A stretch of DNA of 64,000 nt from positions 558,001-622,000 of the forward strand of contig NZ_FNAO01000001.1 in assembly GCF_900101815.1 (NCBI RefSeq), in the 5' to 3' direction. Position numbers and translations under genes: made by a program. This document shows, piece after piece, positions 1-9,350 of the stretch. This DNA comes from Pricia antarctica (GTDB lineage: Bacteria > Bacteroidota > Bacteroidia > Flavobacteriales > Flavobacteriaceae). The notes beneath the pieces were generated by a model. It ran no database searches. It saw only the letters and a program-made list of their open reading frames with translations, and was not told the origin of the DNA. Within the stretch, counting starts at the first letter, position 1. Every line of letters begins with the position of its first letter.

Positions 1-629
1 ACTTTGCCAATGCCGATAATCGAGGTCAGGCCGTATTCGAACCAGGATATCAGGAAGGTCTGGAAAAAGCAGATTAAAATTAGTCCTTTCGCCAAAGGAA
101 ATAGCACTTTTATAAAGGTCTGCCATCGGTTTCCGCCCAAGGTGGCGACCAAGTCTTCGTAGCTTTTTATCTTTTTATTCCAAAAACTGCTGAAAAATAA
201 GAGGGCATAGGGAAAGGCGATGATGAACTGGGCGACGATGACACCCGTGATATTTCCGAACAGGCCCATTTTAAGGAAGAAAAAACTGAGACAGGCCGCA
301 AAAACGACGGGAGCCAATATATAGGGGAAATAGGCCAGCAAGGTCAAGGTGTTTTTCTTTGGATGGTAGAATACCGCACGGCTGATCAGAAATCCAGAGG
401 TCGTGGAAACGATCGCTACGGATAAGGATATTAGTAAGGAGGATACAAAACTTTCGAGAAGCCCTGCCTCCGAACCTAAGATGGTCGCCCAGTTTTTCAG
501 CCCGAAATAGGAGGGTAGCAGGTCGGGAAACCGCCATTCGGAAGACAAGGATAGCAAGACAAGGTATACGAACGGAAACAGGATCAACAGCACCGCCACG
601 CTTAGCGCAAATGGTTTCCAACTAAGCAT
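1..629 (-). CDS. ABC transporter permease, PotC/YnjC-type (3' end outside window)
   Basis: This is an inner-membrane permease cut by the left window edge; 209 codons are visible. The translation starts MLSWKPFALSVAV and has hydrophobic segments near residues 8-27, 62-82, 97-120 and 127-147. An EAA-type loop (EDLVATLGGNRW, residues 159-170), where the ATPase subunit docks, confirms the family. It follows a second permease and a YnjB-like binding protein on the same strand, so it is probably the second permease of one importer, with the ATPase gene expected beyond the edge. The start is uncertain. ATG at 629 is the first ATG, but the frame is open upstream to about 690, and a short ORF with a Shine-Dalgarno-like sequence lies at 694-762 in another frame, so the true N-terminus may be longer or frameshifted. 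Confidence 0.85.
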   Translation of the reverse strand, partial: MLSWKPFALSVAVLLILFPFVYLVLLSLSSEWRFPDLLPSYFGLKNWATILGSEAGLLESFVSSLLISLSVAIVSTTSGFLISRAVFYHPKKNTLTLLAYFPYILAPVVFAACLSFFFLKMGLFGNITGVIVAQFIIAFPYALLFFSSFWNKKIKSYEDLVATLGGNRWQTFIKVLFPLAKGLILICFFQTFLISWFEYGLTSIIGIGK

Positions 630-778
630 TCGTTTCGACTCCCTTTTTCCTGATTCCACATATTTTGATAACGGTGACTTCACTTCCAACTTTTTAAATA
701 TCTCGTGCCTTAGAATCTTTGAAGTATCGCCAGAACCTCAAACTCTTGAAAATCAATTCCAATTTATTTTAGCCCTCC

Positions 779-1657
779 TTAATGTTCATACATACGACCT
801 TTTCTGGGAAAGAAAAGCACTATTGCTGCCGCCGAAACTATCAAGGTATACATCACCGCGACCACATAGCCTTCTGATATTTTATCGAGATCGTACTGTT
901 TTATTTCCCGGATGATCAACACGGATAGCATTTGCGGGGATTCCCGACCTAATATAAGGGGGACTTCATAAGCCCCTAGTAAAAAAATAAAATACAGCAC
1001 AATCAGCACCCGTGTTTTTTTGATCAAAATGGGCAAGGATATGCGCTGGGTGACCTGTTTGGCGTTCGCGCCCAGCGATTGCGCCAAGATGGATAGTTCT
1101 TCGATACGTTCGTTTTTGTAAACGTTCAAAAAGAGCAGTACAAAAAAGGGCATGATCATCGTGATAAAAGAAAGTAGGATACCGAAAGCCAAGGCGTCGT
1201 TAACAAGGTCAGGAAACTGTGAGGCTTCGGTTATCCACCCCAATTGATAGCTTAGGCGCGCAAAAAATCCACCTTTTGAGAAAAGTTGAAAGGTAAAGAA
1301 CCCGGTGACGATACCCGGAACCGCCAAAGGCAGGTAAATGATGAAGGACAGGAATTTTTGCTCCAAACGTTTTCGGAATTTTAGAGTCACCCATAAGGCT
1401 CCCCCTACCGAGACGGCCACAGCGACCAAGGCAATCAAAAAACTGTATAAAAAAGACGTGAAAAATTCACCGGAAGCTAATACCGATGTCCAAAATTCAG
1501 TGGTAAAGCCCTTGTTGGCTACCCCAATGACCCCAAAACTATACAGCAGTGCATAGATAAACGCGGCCACAAATGGCACTACGCCAATGGCAATGAAAAG
1601 GATAATTCCGAAATTTAGCCTTTTATTTTTCAATGACTTGGGTTCTAAAATCCTCAT
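779..1657 (-). CDS. ABC transporter permease (YnjC/PotB-like)
   Basis: A 292-residue inner-membrane permease of the binding-protein-dependent type. It has about six hydrophobic helices (near 15-40, 66-92, 102-125, 155-180, 214-236 and 262-284) and an EAA loop around 186-210 (EELSILAQSLGANAKQ). It would form the translocation channel together with the permease that follows. The start is an ATG that overlaps the end of the binding-protein gene by 35 bases, which suggests translational coupling. The closest arrangement I know is ynjBCD of E. coli, whose substrate is not established. The substrate cannot be read from the sequence. Confidence 0.88.
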   Translation of the reverse strand: MRILEPKSLKNKRLNFGIILFIAIGVVPFVAAFIYALLYSFGVIGVANKGFTTEFWTSVLASGEFFTSFLYSFLIALVAVAVSVGGALWVTLKFRKRLEQKFLSFIIYLPLAVPGIVTGFFTFQLFSKGGFFARLSYQLGWITEASQFPDLVNDALAFGILLSFITMIMPFFVLLFLNVYKNERIEELSILAQSLGANAKQVTQRISLPILIKKTRVLIVLYFIFLLGAYEVPLILGRESPQMLSVLIIREIKQYDLDKISEGYVVAVMYTLIVSAAAIVLFFPRKGRMYEH

Positions 1658-2846
1658 AAAGACGAATCATATATTCGGGGGCCGGTTCGGCGATAGCGTT
1701 CTTTTCCAGCTGTTTCATTTCAGGGCCATATTGGCGTTTCGCGACCGTTTTGAACTTTTCTTTCCAATCCGAAGGCAGGCTTTCAATGTCTAAGACGGTA
1801 TTTGAGTTCATTCCATTTACATCCGCTTTTTTCAGTTGGGCTTCTGGGGAAAGCAAAAAATCGATTACCTGCATAGCTCCCGCCTTTTGGGGAGCGTTGT
1901 ACAGTATCCCAAGATAATTTGAATTCTTAATCGTACCGTTTTCCCAGGCATACCCGCGGGTGGATTTAGGATAAAGACCGTTCAATACTTTTTCTTCGAT
2001 ACCCCCTTCACTAAAACCGTAGACCAACAAAAGTTCGCCGTTGGCATAGAGCTGTCCCATTTTGGATTGTTCTTTGGGAAAGGTACGGCCTTCCTTCCAA
2101 AAGTATTTTTTGTGACTATTGATATAGTCCCATAGTTTTTTAGAAAGCGAGTTATACTTTTCTTCGTCGAACGGGCCATCGAGACTGTTGGGACTTCCGC
2201 CGATTTCTGCCATAAAACTTTTGAGAAGTGTCATGCCCGTGAAATCATTGGATATGGTAAAGGTGCCCGGATACCGCTCGAGATATTCGGTCAATTGCGG
2301 CAGGTTTTTCGGAGGATTTTCAACCTTGACAGAATCGTATACGATAGCAAATTGATTGATACTCCACGGGGCTTCCATGCCCTTTACAGCTTGTTGGAAA
2401 TCCGTATTTATAAACGGGTCGTTCATATTGACAAGTTTCGCATTCGGCAGTTGCTTTACAAACGGACCCCATAAGCCATCGACCTTGCGGAGTTGGAAAA
2501 AGGTCTCGCCATTTATCCAGACCATGTCGACTTGCCCACTTAGAATGTCCGCCTGTTTTTCGCCCATCACCAATTGAACGATTTCGGGACCTTGGCCGCC
2601 GCTGATCTTCAGATTGATATGGTATTTTTCTTTGACGGATGGTACTACGTAATTGTTAATGTAGTCGTTGATTGTGGGGCTGCCTTGCCACATCATGAAA
2701 TTGACGGTGGTGCCGTTCGCCTTCTTAGTTATTTCTTGCCACGGGGCTGTTTTTAGCGCTTGGTCGTCGTTTATTGCCTTTTCGGAGCAGGACAGGATGA
2801 CAAGAATAAACAAAATTGGAAACAGTGTTTTTTGGAGGATGGACAT
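1623..2846 (-). CDS. ABC transporter substrate-binding lipoprotein, YnjB family
   Basis: A 407-residue periplasmic solute-binding protein anchored as a lipoprotein: the N-terminus MSILQKTLFPILFILVILSC ends in a lipobox with Cys20. The N-terminal motifs VNFMMWQGSPTINDYIN and VDMVWINGETFFQL match what I remember of E. coli YnjB (extracellular solute-binding protein family 1/13). It overlaps the first permease gene and follows SusC/SusD on the same strand, so it probably takes over a ligand brought through the outer membrane by that pair. The ATG start is supported by the signal peptide. The ligand is unknown. Confidence 0.87.
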   Translation of the reverse strand: MSILQKTLFPILFILVILSCSEKAINDDQALKTAPWQEITKKANGTTVNFMMWQGSPTINDYINNYVVPSVKEKYHINLKISGGQGPEIVQLVMGEKQADILSGQVDMVWINGETFFQLRKVDGLWGPFVKQLPNAKLVNMNDPFINTDFQQAVKGMEAPWSINQFAIVYDSVKVENPPKNLPQLTEYLERYPGTFTISNDFTGMTLLKSFMAEIGGSPNSLDGPFDEEKYNSLSKKLWDYINSHKKYFWKEGRTFPKEQSKMGQLYANGELLLVYGFSEGGIEEKVLNGLYPKSTRGYAWENGTIKNSNYLGILYNAPQKAGAMQVIDFLLSPEAQLKKADVNGMNSNTVLDIESLPSDWKEKFKTVAKRQYGPEMKQLEKNAIAEPAPEYMIRLYEDFRTQVIEK

Positions 2847-3030
2847 ATTTCTTAATTTAATTCAAATTAGTTTGTTGGCGTGCTGATGCTTACCCTTATA
2901 GTAGGCTTGACAGATTGCCGCGTCTTAACTTACCGGTCGGCAAGTTGCAACTCGCAATTACTGCTTGCCACGACAGTCCTATCGGCAAACGCTCCTCACA
3001 ATAACTGTTTACTGCAACCGCATCTGTCAA

Positions 3031-4473
3031 CTATTCCTTCTCCCACCATCCTTTGCTGTTGATATCATCTCCACCAATACGCTCGACCGCTTCGGCGTAG
3101 TTGGCACTATTGGTCGCCTGCTCGGATTCTGGATAAAAATACCGAACGGGATATCGATTGTCATTAAGATTATCAGGGCCGGGTTTTAGGTTGGGAATTC
3201 CGGTTCTCCTTACATTGAACCAAGCCTCATGTCCGTTGGAAATTAGGCTTAGCCATTTTTGCATCAATATTTTATTGAGGTTGTCGGTGCCATTGAGAGC
3301 GATAGCGGTCCTTGTAAAATAATCGGATGGCAATTCGACGCCGTAGTATGCGAAACTTGCAGCGATTCCATTTTGGTAGAAGGTTTCGACATCTCCAATG
3401 ATATAGCCCCTTTCCGCTGCTTCCGCCAAGGCGAACTGTACTTCGGAATATTGCATAATCTGGGCATCCACACCATCGGGAACTTCCCTGAAAATAGTAC
3501 CGAAGGGGGAAATATCATCCAAATTAATACCGGCAGCCGATATGGTTTCCCGGTCTTGTCCGTTTAACAGACCTTTATAGGCAGGATTGCCTGCCTGTAC
3601 GCTAACTTCTGTAGGCTTATACAACACGGTCACTCGTGGATCGTTCCAAAGGGTTAAAACGGAATCGACGGTTCGCGTCATACGATGCTCCAAATACAGG
3701 CCCAAGGAAGAATTGACCAAGGGATATTGATTGGGTGCGGCACTTAAGTAGGGTACTACAGCGTTCTGGTCGTTGCTTTCCATCAGTTTTCCAGAATTGG
3801 CCAAGGCCTGCAGTTCGGAAAAATCGGTCAGCCTTTTGCTGATACGTAGCAAGTAGCGCAGGCGCAACGAATTGGCAAAGCGTACCCATTTATCGAGATT
3901 TCCTGCAAACATGACATCGCCCTGAATGGACGAATTGGAATTTTCCAAGGTAGCAGCCGATTGCTCCAAGCTGGCAAGAATACCGGTTTCAGGGTCGGTA
4001 TAAATACTTTCTTGGGTATCGTATTTCGGGGTGAACTGTCCGTCAAGTGCTTTTAGGGCATCGGTAAAGGGCACATCGCCCCAAAGATCGGTAAGCTGCG
4101 AGAACATATAGCTCTGCATAATATCGCCCACGGCGGCATAAGCTTCGTTGGATCCTTCGGATTTTTTCATAGATTCGATATCGGTCAACAACCGGAAAAT
4201 GGTGTTCCAATACTCGCTATTCGTGCCCATTTCATAGCGGTCGATACGTTCGAACTCCACACTGGCAGCAAACTGGGCTAGGTAATTGGCCAACCGAAAT
4301 CCCTGATAAAAGGCGTTTTGATCCGCCTCGACCGATATGACGTTGGCCAACAAAAACTGGGGTCCCACATTTTGGGGGGAGTTTGGATTTTCGTTAATGC
4401 TTTCGAAATTATCGGTACAGCTGGCCGTAAACAGGGCGATGCTGAAAAGGGTTAAAATATATTTTGTTTTCAT
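3031..4473 (-). CDS. SusD/RagB-like outer-membrane nutrient-binding lipoprotein
   Basis: A 480-residue SusD-type lipoprotein, probably of the SusD_2 subgroup. The signal peptide MKTKYILTLFSIALFTASC gives an acylated Cys19, followed by the typical DNFESINENPNSPQNV segment. Helix-rich TPR-like regions follow, and a C-terminal stretch (WFNVRRTGIPNL...NDNRYPVRYFYPESEQ) is characteristic of the family. It sits as a lid on the SusC channel and captures ligand at the cell surface. It lies 223 bases downstream of the SusC gene with a terminator-like hairpin between them. No polysaccharide-degrading enzyme is adjacent, so a glycan substrate should not be assumed. Confidence 0.93.
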   Translation of the reverse strand: MKTKYILTLFSIALFTASCTDNFESINENPNSPQNVGPQFLLANVISVEADQNAFYQGFRLANYLAQFAASVEFERIDRYEMGTNSEYWNTIFRLLTDIESMKKSEGSNEAYAAVGDIMQSYMFSQLTDLWGDVPFTDALKALDGQFTPKYDTQESIYTDPETGILASLEQSAATLENSNSSIQGDVMFAGNLDKWVRFANSLRLRYLLRISKRLTDFSELQALANSGKLMESNDQNAVVPYLSAAPNQYPLVNSSLGLYLEHRMTRTVDSVLTLWNDPRVTVLYKPTEVSVQAGNPAYKGLLNGQDRETISAAGINLDDISPFGTIFREVPDGVDAQIMQYSEVQFALAEAAERGYIIGDVETFYQNGIAASFAYYGVELPSDYFTRTAIALNGTDNLNKILMQKWLSLISNGHEAWFNVRRTGIPNLKPGPDNLNDNRYPVRYFYPESEQATNSANYAEAVERIGGDDINSKGWWEKE

Positions 4474-4593
4474 ATTATTCCTTTAACTATTTTTTTAATT
4501 GAAAAGTGGTTTGAGGGTTTAATTTTTATTGGTCAGCCCCTTCCCCCTTCGATATTTTTGCTTTCTATTGCTGCGCTTGTCGGAGACATGCAA

Positions 4594-4624
4594 AAAAAGA
4601 GGAGAATTTTCTATCCCTCTTTTT
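4594..4624 (-). terminator. Hairpin with T-run between susC-like and susD-like genes
   Basis: Arms AAAAAGAGG (4594-4602) and CCTCTTTTT (4616-4624) enclose a 13-base loop. Read on the minus strand the stem is followed by a run of T, so it looks like a weak intrinsic terminator. It could reduce susD expression relative to susC. The stem is A/T-rich and has few G:C pairs, so termination would be partial at best. Confidence 0.4.
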
Positions 4625-4696
4625 AGTAGCCTATGGAATACTATTAGTTGTAAATTTTTTTCATTTGAATTCAACTCAAAATACTATTACTTCCGA

Positions 4697-7600
4697 TCAA
4701 AACTCAGTTTTCAAACTAAACCCAAAGCTTCTTGTAGACGGATACGAAAAATCATCAACCCCGTAAATAACGCTTCTTTCTTGAACAGCGTTGAGCTCGG
4801 GATCGAAATGGGGGTTTTCGGTGAACAACAATAAATTACTGCCTACTACTCCCAGTTTTATCTTTTCGAACCCTATGGAGTTGGTCAGCTTGTCTGGAAG
4901 GTTATAGTACAAAGCCACTTGCCGAAGTTTTACGTACGATGCGCTATACAAAGCGCTGGCCTCGTTGCCGCGATCATAAAAATTGTTGTAGAACGAACTG
5001 GCCGGCACCGACGTTGCATTTGGAGCGTATTGTGGATTTTCAACCGTACCCACGTTGACGATTCCATCCCCGATGACGCCATCCTCACGGCCTACCAAGG
5101 TTTCCTTTAAAACCCCGGAAGTACTTCCTAGGGCCTTGATCCTAGAGACTATGGTACCGCCTTTACGCCAATCCCATAAAATCGTCAGATCAAGGCCCTT
5201 ATAAGAAAATTTATTATTGAATCCCACGGTAAAATCGGGATTATAATTGCCCAATAATCTAAGATTCGGGTCTTGGGTGGGCAGACCGTTCGCACCGTAC
5301 AGTATCTGGCCGTCGACCTCTACAAAGCCCGTACCGTACATATCGCCTACTCGCCCGTCTTTACGGGCGATATACAACACTTGATTGCCCCCGGCACCGG
5401 AAAAAATATTGGCCGAACCCGTCACGAACTGATCGACACCTTCGGGCAATTCGGTCACAATGCTACGATACATCGAGTAATTCAGGGAAGATTCCCATTT
5501 AAAATCAGTAAGACGCACAACGGCTCCGTTCAAGGATGCCTCGAAACCCCTTGTACGCACTTCGCCGCCGTTGACGTTAAAATTCGCAAAGCCACTGGTC
5601 TGGGAAATGGGCCGGGAGATGATCTGGTCAATACTGGTATTTTGATATCCTGCCAGATCCAACTGTATCCTTCCGTTTAAAAACCAAGCTTCGACTCCCG
5701 CCTCGAGTGCGTTCAACCGTTCGGGTTTTAGGTTGGCGTTCTTTAGTGCCGTTTCGTTGGTCACACGGGCAGCGGCACCGTAGTTTTGGTTGAACAGAAA
5801 GCTCTGCGCATTTTGATACGGGTCGGTATCGTTTCCTACACTAGCCGCGCTTAATCGCAAATTTAAATAGGATATCACATCAGGGAACTCAAACATATTG
5901 CTTACTACATAGCTCAGACCAGCGGAATAATATCCGAAGAAATTGCTGTCACTGGGCAACGTGCTGCTCCAATCGTTCCGGTAGGTAAGGTCAAGGTAGA
6001 GGGAATTTTTGTACCCCAGATTACCCGTGCCGTAAACGCTGTTGATGCGCTTATCGAACACTTGGCTGTTTCCTTTTAACGGGGTACGTGAATTGGCCAA
6101 GGTATAGACCCCGGGAACGGAAAGCTGCGAGGCTTCGTCAAATTTGTATCGGATGCCCTGATCCAAAATATTGCTTCCTGCTGAAATTGTATATTTCCAA
6201 TCATCGGCTATCGTATCGGAATAGGACAACAGCAGGTCGGCATTTACTTCCCTGAACCGTACAACATCCTCTCTATAGCTACCCAAGGGGTTGTTATTGG
6301 TACTTACCGCCCTTCTGAATTCGCGGTTATCATCATACGTATCCATACCGACGCGTACACCAAGGCTCAGTTTATCCGTAAATTTATAGGTACCGGAAAC
6401 ATTCCCCAAAATTCGGTTTTTGTTAAAACTGTTGGTGTTCTCAAAGACGGTCAAGTAGGGATTCGTCAACCAGAGGTAGTTGATATCATAATGCTGTATC
6501 CCTGATTGTCCGGCTTGCCAGTAGTCTTTCAGGGCCGAAATATCGGTCTGCCTACCCGTCCAGTTGAAACCGTAAAGCGGATTTTCATAACCATACCCCA
6601 AGTTGGGCCGGTTGCCGCTTCTACTATTAATGTAGTTCACAAAAGCCTTGACCTTGAGATGTTCGCCCACGTTTTGATCCAAGCTTATCGCCAGACCGTC
6701 CCGTTTCAGGTCTGTGTTCGGTACGATACCATCGTTTCGAAGGCCGCTATAGGAAATACGACTGCTGCCGTTATCACCAGATGAAGTAATAGCAATATTG
6801 TTTTGGTTGGTAATCCCGGGCTCAAAAAAGTTGCGCACGTTATCGGGCCGTGATATCCATGGGGTAGGGGTAATCGCAGAAAAAGAGCCGTTCGGTAAGG
6901 TTCTTGCGATTACGTCGCCGCCCCTAACCACATTGCCGTCAATATCGGTAGACGGACTATCGAACTGGGCGATCAGCTGCCCTTGGTCCAACCGCGGGCC
7001 ATAACTACTGATACCCCCATCGTTGGTTCCTGCACCGATACCGTTCTGAAAGGCATATTGGCCGTTCGACCCAAGTCCATACTCGTTCTGGTAGTCGGGC
7101 AGGGTCAACAGAGTTTCAATGGTCAGGGAACTGCTGATGCTTACGCCCAATCCCTTGTGTCGACGCCCCCGTTTGGTAGTAATGACCACGACGCCGTTCG
7201 CAGCGCGGGCACCATAAAGCGCAGCTGATCCCGCACCCTTTAAAATGGAAATGGAAGCAATGTCATCGGGACTTATCTCCGATCCGCCGTTGCCGTAATC
7301 CACTTCCTGCAAGGCTCCGTCGTTGACCAAATCGCTGGTAATCTGTTCATTGCTGATGGGCACGCCATCGACCACAAAGAGCGGCTGGTTACTTCCGCTC
7401 AAGGAATTTTCACCCCGGATAATAATCCGCGAAGAAGAGCCGACCCCGGAAGAGCCGTTGGTAATCTGCACCCCGGCCACTTGCCCCGCCAAGCTGTTTA
7501 CCAAGTTGGTCATTGGCACCTCAGTTAACTGTTCGGGCGTTACGGTAGTAACCGCGGATACCAAAGACTGCCTTTCGCGTTCGATGCCCAAGGCAGTGAC

Positions 7601-7912
7601 CACGATTTCCTCTAACTGCTCCGAAGACGTTTCAAGCGTAATGGTACTGGACAAGTTTCCCCCTTCTACGGAAATCTCCAAAGGTTTAAAGCCGATCGAC
7701 GTAATGCTTATCGTAAAATCGGTGGCTTCGGTGGTGATGGTGAAAAGCCCTTCGACATCAGCGGTCGTGTAATTATTCGTGCCCAATTCCCTTACCGCAG
7801 CAAAAGGTATGGGCCTGTTTTCGGTATCTACCACCGTGGCGGTGTAGGTGTTTGTCTGGCAAAATGCCATAGCCGCACAGAGCTGCAATAGCCCTATCAG
7901 TGCTGTGTTCAT
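4697..7912 (-). CDS. SusC/RagA-family TonB-dependent outer-membrane transporter
   Basis: A 1071-residue TonB-dependent channel. A short signal peptide (cleavage near AMAFCQ) is followed by a carboxypeptidase-regulatory-like domain (about 22-95). The plug begins with LEEIVVTALGIERERQ (about 100) and contains the SusC signature region (IIIRGENSLSGSNQPLFVVDGVPI, read in two parts). The rest is a large beta barrel ending in an aromatic Phe (SFGFSLKTEF), as barrel proteins do. It imports a ligand delivered by SusD using TonB energy. No extra N-terminal STN or anti-sigma-interacting domain is visible. It follows the TIGR04282-like transferase gene by 88 bases, suggesting one operon with the SusD, YnjB and permease genes. 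Confidence 0.95.
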   Translation of the reverse strand: MNTALIGLLQLCAAMAFCQTNTYTATVVDTENRPIPFAAVRELGTNNYTTADVEGLFTITTEATDFTISITSIGFKPLEISVEGGNLSSTITLETSSEQLEEIVVTALGIERERQSLVSAVTTVTPEQLTEVPMTNLVNSLAGQVAGVQITNGSSGVGSSSRIIIRGENSLSGSNQPLFVVDGVPISNEQITSDLVNDGALQEVDYGNGGSEISPDDIASISILKGAGSAALYGARAANGVVVITTKRGRRHKGLGVSISSSLTIETLLTLPDYQNEYGLGSNGQYAFQNGIGAGTNDGGISSYGPRLDQGQLIAQFDSPSTDIDGNVVRGGDVIARTLPNGSFSAITPTPWISRPDNVRNFFEPGITNQNNIAITSSGDNGSSRISYSGLRNDGIVPNTDLKRDGLAISLDQNVGEHLKVKAFVNYINSRSGNRPNLGYGYENPLYGFNWTGRQTDISALKDYWQAGQSGIQHYDINYLWLTNPYLTVFENTNSFNKNRILGNVSGTYKFTDKLSLGVRVGMDTYDDNREFRRAVSTNNNPLGSYREDVVRFREVNADLLLSYSDTIADDWKYTISAGSNILDQGIRYKFDEASQLSVPGVYTLANSRTPLKGNSQVFDKRINSVYGTGNLGYKNSLYLDLTYRNDWSSTLPSDSNFFGYYSAGLSYVVSNMFEFPDVISYLNLRLSAASVGNDTDPYQNAQSFLFNQNYGAAARVTNETALKNANLKPERLNALEAGVEAWFLNGRIQLDLAGYQNTSIDQIISRPISQTSGFANFNVNGGEVRTRGFEASLNGAVVRLTDFKWESSLNYSMYRSIVTELPEGVDQFVTGSANIFSGAGGNQVLYIARKDGRVGDMYGTGFVEVDGQILYGANGLPTQDPNLRLLGNYNPDFTVGFNNKFSYKGLDLTILWDWRKGGTIVSRIKALGSTSGVLKETLVGREDGVIGDGIVNVGTVENPQYAPNATSVPASSFYNNFYDRGNEASALYSASYVKLRQVALYYNLPDKLTNSIGFEKIKLGVVGSNLLLFTENPHFDPELNAVQERSVIYGVDDFSYPSTRSFGFSLKTEF

Positions 7913-8000
7913 GTAGTGGAATAAAATTATCTTGAATTGTTTTTCGGATGGATGTTCCGCAGGTTTACGGCATCTTTAAATAACCATCACGAGTGCAAGG

Positions 8001-8732
8001 CTACGCAGCCTTTCGAACACTTTCGGTATAGGTTTGGGTGTTTGGGGGACCACGAAGAGTCAAGAAAGAGGGATGCACATCGATAAAAGTGATAGCTACC
8101 CGATGGCCGCAACTAACTTTTGAACGAAATAAATGTATGAGGATAAAATCTACCAAAAAACGGTCCGAAGTACGCTGGACAAATTGTAAAAGGGATGCTG
8201 TATCATCGATATCGGAAAAGAAATCTAATGAAAAGCTGCCGCCTTGCTGCCAATAGACACTTTTTGCAAGGGCATCGCAAAGGGAATCTTGGAGCCAAGG
8301 AAGGTTTAAAAACTCATCGGTATTAAAAAGGGAACCGTTCAGCCCGAGCAAGTAAACCCCGCCATCGGTCGATGGGCCGACCACCAAATCGTTTTGTTGC
8401 ATTTCGGCGATAGCCTTACGTAGGGTCTCCGCATTAAGCTCGGGGGCATCGTTGCCGATGGAAACCACTTTAGAATAGCCTTTGTCAAAAAGGTCCTGAA
8501 AGGCGTTGGCGTAGCGCTCGCCGAAAGTATGGCCCCGTTGTTTGCCCTCGTCGATAAAATAAACGTCCGCCCCGCTGGCGGAGGCAAGTTTTTTGGTGCG
8601 GCCGATCAGGATGTCGAAAAATTCGCCCGCGCCCTGCTTTTTGCCCCCACCGAACAGCCTTTTTCTCTCGGCTTCCCGTCTAGCGGAAAGCGAAAAAATA
8701 AGTACGGCGGTATCCCTGTTTTTTTGGTCCAT
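8001..8732 (-). CDS. TIGR04282/DUF2064-family GT-A-like transferase
   Basis: A 243-residue cytosolic protein of the DUF2064 family (GT-A nucleotide-sugar transferase fold). Visible motifs are FGERYANAFQDLFDKGY (about 70-86), the acidic SIGNDAPELN (91-100, where many members have GSDCP) and VVGPSTDGGVYLLGLN (117-132). Database names link this family to radical-SAM/selenodomain genes and arsenosugar biosynthesis, but neither partner is visible here. The C-terminal 45 residues look unlike the core and may be a divergent tail. It leads the SusCD-ABC cluster, so it may modify or use the imported compound. This role is inference. Confidence 0.75.
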   Translation of the reverse strand: MDQKNRDTAVLIFSLSARREAERKRLFGGGKKQGAGEFFDILIGRTKKLASASGADVYFIDEGKQRGHTFGERYANAFQDLFDKGYSKVVSIGNDAPELNAETLRKAIAEMQQNDLVVGPSTDGGVYLLGLNGSLFNTDEFLNLPWLQDSLCDALAKSVYWQQGGSFSLDFFSDIDDTASLLQFVQRTSDRFLVDFILIHLFRSKVSCGHRVAITFIDVHPSFLTLRGPPNTQTYTESVRKAA

Positions 8733-8981
8733 GAATTCGATTGGTCGTCAAACCTGAAGAAAACTTATTTTCTGATGCAAATTAGTGAAGAAGAAGATAA
8801 TCTTACCTTGGATTTTGAAATTTAGTTGCTTTTTCTTACAAAACAATTAGGTTGGTTCTCCCAGAAAAATCTCTTAGAACTCAAGATACGTTTCCTTTGC
8901 CTGCGACAGCTATTATTGTTAGGTTCTGGGATGCCATAGTTACTTTAGTTCTAGTGGATCAACTTTAGGCTTTGCGCAATC

Positions 8982-9350
8982 TCACTTCCGTTCAAGTTTA
9001 ATGTCGTTTTCGTCCCCAAGCAATTCCACGGTCTTATAATCCGAAGAAAATTGATAATTAAGCACTACGTTCGACCTCTTTGTAGTCAGGATAAGTTCTT
9101 CTGGGTTAAAAGAACCTTCGAGATAATCGGTTTGGGTCTTTGTACCATCAAAGGACGCATCAACTTTTATCCCATAGATATTGTCTTTGATATGCGTGAT
9201 GTGATACATGATTTTTTGATTGTCGCTGTCACCAACGGATTCGTAGCTGCCTACGATTGTATCCTCGGACGATGCATTTTTACAACTTACCGACAGCAGT
9301 ATCAAGCCTATTGTGATTACTGGCATTAGGGTTTTTAAGATTTTCTTCAT
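8982..9350 (-). CDS. Small hypothetical lipoprotein
   Basis: A 122-residue secreted lipoprotein: MKKILKTLMPVITIGLILLSVSC gives a lipobox Cys23. The mature part is short and beta-rich, with alternating strands (IVGSYESVG, YHITHIKDNIYGIKVDASF, ELILTTKRSNVVLNYQFS), suggesting a small lipocalin-like or META-like barrel. I do not recognise a family. It stands alone between the transporter cluster and a divergent membrane-protein gene, with 250-370 bases of non-coding DNA on each side. Confidence 0.7.
   Translation of the reverse strand: MKKILKTLMPVITIGLILLSVSCKNASSEDTIVGSYESVGDSDNQKIMYHITHIKDNIYGIKVDASFDGTKTQTDYLEGSFNPEELILTTKRSNVVLNYQFSSDYKTVELLGDENDIKLERK

Noticed and set aside
271-621. 116-residue minus-strand ORF
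   Set aside because: It is a different frame of the truncated permease gene, whose true product has an EAA loop and membrane helices.
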